Assembly (NCBI GenBank): GCA_013041835.1
Contig: JABDRH010000431.1
Location: 1 to 8,863, forward strand
Reading direction: 5' to 3'
Length of the DNA stretch: 8,863 nucleotides
Source: Desulfatitalea sp.
GTDB lineage: Bacteria; Desulfobacterota; Desulfobacteria; Desulfobacterales; Desulfosarcinaceae
Shown: piece by piece, positions 6,209 to 8,863 of the stretch
How the letters are laid out: every line of letters starts with the position of its first letter
Numbering within the stretch: position 1 is the stretch's first letter
Translations under genes and position numbers: made by a program
Notes under the pieces: generated by a model
Database searches by the model: none
Told to the model about the DNA's origin: nothing
What the model saw: only the letters and a program-made list of their open reading frames with translations

Positions 6209-7330
6209 ATGAAATTCGGTAAACTATTCGCCATTGTTGTTTTATTGTTTGTGCCGGGGTTGGTTGTTTCGGTTGCCATGGAAAACGCCCTTTCGTCAAC
6301 GCAAGAGGAGCTTGTTTTTATTTTTCAGAAACCGGTCGAAGGTGTCCCGCTGCTTAATGTCATCAACGATATCTTAAAACAAAAGGGATATCGCACCATT
6401 GAACTGAAGCCATCGGTTTCCAGAAACATCGGCTCAATCAAACCGGTCAACTATGCAACTGGCTTTTTTATATCGGAAATGGGCCATTTTTTGACGAATC
6501 ACCATGTCATACAAAAGGCGAACACCATTTTTTTGAGAACCGTGGAAGGGGAAACCATCGAGGCAAAGGTGTTGGCCGAAGACATAAAAGACGATATCGC
6601 AATCTTGTCGCTGGTAGAGGAAAAAAGAGTAGCCCATTGGTTGGCACTTGGGGAATTTACGAAAGAAAGCGTTGGAAAAAAGATCAAGATTTTGGGATAT
6701 CCATTCCCTGCCGTGTTAAAAAGGCCCAGTATGGCAACTGGCATTATATCTAAAGCGAATGGTGTGTTGGGAAATCAAAACAGTCTTCAGATATCGGCGC
6801 CGATACATCCGGGAAACAGCGGAAGTCCGATTCTGGACGAGAACAATCTTGTGGTCGGCATTGTAAATGAGCAGTGGTTCGGCAATCAATTAATCGAAAC
6901 GAACAAACCATTGCCGCCATACCTCAATTTTGGAGTCAATGTGAATTTCGCCAAACCTATGATTACACAGTTAAAAATAGACAACCAGCTCTCATCGAAT
7001 GAAAAAACGGTCTCCATATCCGATGCTGAGCAAGCAACGGCGCTTGTGATGGTAAATACCAACGATGTTGGAAAACAGGTGCTACTGCCCGGAAAAGGTC
7101 GTCTGGTAATGATCCAATTGGAACGTTTGAATGGTTTCGATTTGATCTGCTACACAGCGGTTCAACTCAATGAAGAAAAACCCGGCAACATCGCATCCGA
7201 GACAAAACAAGGAGGCTGCATTGTCGGAGGACCCAAAATACCGTGCAATATCCTCGCGCAAAAAATACTGGTCGATATAGAAAATATACTAGATTTGAAG
7301 GGAATTGGAGTGCAGGCAAGCAGACAATAA
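6209..7330 (+). CDS. Exported trypsin-like (S1/HtrA-type) serine protease
   Basis: This 373-residue protein has an N-terminal signal or anchor sequence (MKFGK then a hydrophobic run to about residue 23), so it should act in the periplasm or outside the cell. The chymotrypsin-fold domain spans about residues 75-225 with a complete catalytic triad: H99 in TNHHV, D129 in DDIAIL, and S204 in HPGNSGSP. HtrA proteases usually have GNSGGP; here the second glycine is serine, which occurs in other bacterial trypsin-like peptidases. No PDZ domain follows. The last ~110 residues (from about 265) are unrecognised and contain three cysteines (in LICYT, GGCIV and IPCN), which could form a disulfide. The residues before the catalytic domain are also unassigned. 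The ATG at 6209 has only a weak GGAA upstream. The gene stands alone in its neighbourhood; a role in protein quality control or processing is inferred from fold only. Confidence 0.88.
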   Translation: MKFGKLFAIVVLLFVPGLVVSVAMENALSSTQEELVFIFQKPVEGVPLLNVINDILKQKGYRTIELKPSVSRNIGSIKPVNYATGFFISEMGHFLTNHHVIQKANTIFLRTVEGETIEAKVLAEDIKDDIAILSLVEEKRVAHWLALGEFTKESVGKKIKILGYPFPAVLKRPSMATGIISKANGVLGNQNSLQISAPIHPGNSGSPILDENNLVVGIVNEQWFGNQLIETNKPLPPYLNFGVNVNFAKPMITQLKIDNQLSSNEKTVSISDAEQATALVMVNTNDVGKQVLLPGKGRLVMIQLERLNGFDLICYTAVQLNEEKPGNIASETKQGGCIVGGPKIPCNILAQKILVDIENILDLKGIGVQASRQ

Positions 7331-7607
7331 ATTGCGCTTCCCGTGCTTTCTGTTTGATCGCCGCTGGGTGCCTCAAGCCTCTGGGCTCTGGGCTCTGGGC
7401 TCTGGGCTCTGGGCTCTGATGTCGGACCAAACTGAATTAAACCCCAATGTCAAAGTCATCGAATCAAGGCTTATGTGTTTGTATATATTGACATAACATA
7501 AAGCATAGAACCTCACAATCTGTATTTGTTTGGAATCATAAACTCGCTTTTCATAATCTTGTGTTTTTCCTGCTTGGTAACCTAAAAAGTGCAAAGGGGT
7601 TAAGATT
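7331..7607. other. Convergent intergenic region with a heptamer repeat
   Basis: This 277-bp gap lies between the 3' ends of the protease and flavin oxidoreductase genes. Besides the 7-bp tandem repeat at 7381-7418, I see no gene, no clear intrinsic terminator for either flank, and no RNA gene. Short frames crossing it translate the repeat as low-complexity PEPRAQS or GLWALGS and are not credible genes. Confidence 0.6.
7381..7418. repeat. CTGGGCT heptanucleotide tandem repeat, 5 copies
   Basis: Five perfect copies of CTGGGCT run from 7381 to 7415, followed by a partial CTG. The unit is 7 bp, so it is not a coding repeat kept in frame, and it lies just past the protease gene. Perfect identity suggests recent slippage. 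Similar low-complexity translated runs (SPEPRAQ) appear, to my recollection, in mis-annotated proteins of Desulfobacterota and Geobacter relatives. Function is unknown. Confidence 0.95.
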
Positions 7608-8738
7608 TTATTGCCCTTCGTCATAGGGTTCATCTGCATAGCATCTCAGAGGACGGAGAATCCAATTGTCAAAACACTGGTTACAGGAAATACATTTTGC
7701 TTTTTCAAAATTCCCATTTTTCCACCGCTTAATTAATCCAGGCTCTCTGATTAAAGGCCTGGACATGGATACGAAATCGGCAGCACCGTCTTCTACTATT
7801 CTGGCCATTACATTTGGCGTTCGATGTCCGCCGACTAATATAACTGGTATTGCAACAACTTCCTTTAAAGCTTTTGCATATATCTGAAAATATGATTCTT
7901 GCTCTTTTTTGTGTATTCCTTTAACTGAAATGTGGTCTTTGCTTTCAGATAGAGTGCCTCCGGATACTTCAATGCAGTCGATACCGGCCCGTGTAATTCT
8001 ATCTGCAATATTTAAGGCTTCATCCTTTTCAAGACCGCCATCAACAAAATCATTGAAGTTCATTTTTATCATTAACGGGTAATCAGTTCCAATCAACTGG
8101 CGTGTTCTATCTATGACATCGACCATAAAACGTGCCCGGTTTTCGACAGCGCCGCCGTAATCGTCAGTCCTGATATTGGTAAAAGGGGACATGAAATTAT
8201 TGATTAGGTTCCCATGTGCACCATGATATTGTACTGCGTCAAACCCGGCCTCCTTTACTCGACGACAGGCTTGAGCAAATTTTTCAACAATTTCCTTAAT
8301 ATCACCCACATTCATCTGCCGAGGAGGGACTACATCACTGCCATTTATGGGTATGGCAGAAGGGGCAATCGGTGCAGAGCCGCGCAATTCAGCTATATCT
8401 TGTCTTCCCAAGTGACCGATCTGCATTGCTATTTTTGCTCCTCGTTCATGAACAGCACGTGTAATCTTTTGCCAAGTTTCAATATAGCGATCTTCATAAA
8501 TACCAAAAGGGGATCTAAAACCTAGCGTGTGAGGATAATTTTGCCACGCTTCAATACAAGCTCCGCAGGTAATTATTAATCCGATCTCACCTTCAGCAAG
8601 CTTGCAATATAGTTCTTCAAGCTCTCGTGTCGGGTGGCCATCAAATGTTGTCATTCCCTCCGCAGTAGCTGAACGTACAAATCGATTTCTCAGATGCATT
8701 CCTTTTATGCTCGCCGGTTCAAATAGCTTTTTAATCAT
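7608..8738 (-). CDS. NADH:flavin oxidoreductase, Old Yellow Enzyme family
   Basis: This 376-residue FMN-dependent TIM-barrel oxidoreductase belongs to the 2,4-dienoyl-CoA reductase/2-enoate reductase branch of the OYE family, but contains only the barrel and a short Cys-rich tail, not the C-terminal FAD/NAD domains of full-length reductases. Family marks are PASIKGMHLRNRFVRSA at residues 8-24, QIGHLGRQ near 106-113, YHGAHG at 171-176, SPFTNIRTDDYGG at 184-196, and a phosphate-binding VGGHRTP near 302-308. The tail has C349-x2-C352-x2-C355-x10-C366, a likely [4Fe-4S] site. The usual Tyr after HxAHG is N177 here, which may alter proton donation. I chose the ATG at 8738 because AGGAGG sits 6 bases upstream; the longer frame to 8819 would start inside a hairpin and adds 27 unlike-family residues. 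Its substrate is probably an activated C=C bond of an enoate or enone, not determinable here. It is convergent with the protease gene and has a low-GC neighbourhood. Confidence 0.93.
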   Translation of the reverse strand: MIKKLFEPASIKGMHLRNRFVRSATAEGMTTFDGHPTRELEELYCKLAEGEIGLIITCGACIEAWQNYPHTLGFRSPFGIYEDRYIETWQKITRAVHERGAKIAMQIGHLGRQDIAELRGSAPIAPSAIPINGSDVVPPRQMNVGDIKEIVEKFAQACRRVKEAGFDAVQYHGAHGNLINNFMSPFTNIRTDDYGGAVENRARFMVDVIDRTRQLIGTDYPLMIKMNFNDFVDGGLEKDEALNIADRITRAGIDCIEVSGGTLSESKDHISVKGIHKKEQESYFQIYAKALKEVVAIPVILVGGHRTPNVMARIVEDGAADFVSMSRPLIREPGLIKRWKNGNFEKAKCISCNQCFDNWILRPLRCYADEPYDEGQ

Positions 8739-8817
8739 TTTTTCCTCCTTTCGGTCATTTTTATATTTACCTTGAATTCGCGCTAAATGTGATTTTAAAA
8801 AAGGTTTAGAAATAAAC

Positions 8818-8835
8818 ATCCCCCGTTTGGGGGAT
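8818..8835. other. Perfect C5/G5 hairpin upstream of flavin oxidoreductase
   Basis: ATCCCCC (8818-8824) and GGGGGAT (8829-8835) form a perfect 7-bp stem with a GTTT loop, about 80 bp upstream of the oxidoreductase start. T-rich but interrupted sequence follows on both strands, so it could be a terminator for a neighbouring gene beyond the window, in either direction, or a leader hairpin for this one. Confidence 0.5.
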
Positions 8836-8863
8836 ATGCTTTATTTATTTTTAAAAATCAAAG

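Noticed and set aside
5992..6222. 76-codon plus-strand frame between activator and protease
   Set aside because: It overlaps the protease start, has a poorly spaced G-rich site upstream, resembles no family, and is rich in residues expected from random frames.
7381..7418. CRISPR-like array
   Set aside because: The 7-bp units abut each other with no spacers, so this is a simple tandem repeat.
8739..8819. 27-residue N-terminal extension of the flavin oxidoreductase
   Set aside because: The ATG at 8738 has AGGAGG at ideal spacing and begins at the family's usual N-terminus (MIKKLFEP); the extension starts inside a hairpin.

Overview
The window looks like chromosomal DNA from a Gram-negative, probably anaerobic or facultative bacterium. 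The Desulfobacterota are my best guess, but this is inference from gene content. The clues are an outer-membrane FadL-type porin, a sigma-54-dependent activator, a NorQ/CbbQ-NorD/CbbO chaperone pair, a short Fe-S-type NADH:flavin oxidoreductase, and a CTGGGCT heptamer repeat. No phage, insertion sequence, tRNA, rRNA or CRISPR array is visible.

Layout. Positions 1-2379 (+) hold the 3' part of a CbbQ/NorQ-family AAA+ ATPase and a complete VWA-domain partner of the CbbO/NorD family. The two are translationally coupled, GC-rich, and probably the distal end of an operon that starts before the window. Positions 2412-2823 (-) hold a broken 137-codon reading frame. Its second half resembles the C-terminal part of the carboxymuconolactone decarboxylase/AhpD-like family. 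It becomes continuous if one A is restored in each of two oligo-A runs. Positions 2894-4045 (-) encode a FadL/OmpP1-type outer-membrane transporter, 70 bp upstream of the broken gene and on the same strand. Positions 4046-4358 are a divergent, AT-rich control region. It has a candidate -24/-12 promoter facing the porin and repeated GATATT-centred motifs. Positions 4359-5897 (+) encode a GAF-AAA+-Fis sigma-54 activator.

Positions 5898-6208 are a hairpin-rich gap with no convincing gene. Positions 6209-7330 (+) encode an exported trypsin-like (S1/HtrA-type) serine protease with no PDZ domain and an unrecognised C-terminal part. Positions 7331-7607 hold five exact tandem copies of a 7-bp unit and nothing else I can name. 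Positions 7608-8738 (-) encode an OYE-family NADH:flavin oxidoreductase with an Asn where the family's proton-donor Tyr is expected. A perfect C5/G5 hairpin lies at 8818-8835.

How they may work together. The clearest proposed unit is the divergent pair: the sigma-54 activator, sensing something through its GAF domain, probably switches on the porin and the broken downstream gene, as in uptake of hydrophobic compounds. The ATPase/VWA pair normally remodels a metalloenzyme (nitric oxide reductase or RuBisCO) that must lie outside the window. The protease and flavin oxidoreductase show no clear functional tie to the rest. I found no clear evidence of an undescribed system; the best leads are the repeated motifs in the divergent promoter, the doubly frameshifted gene and the Tyr-to-Asn change in the flavoenzyme.
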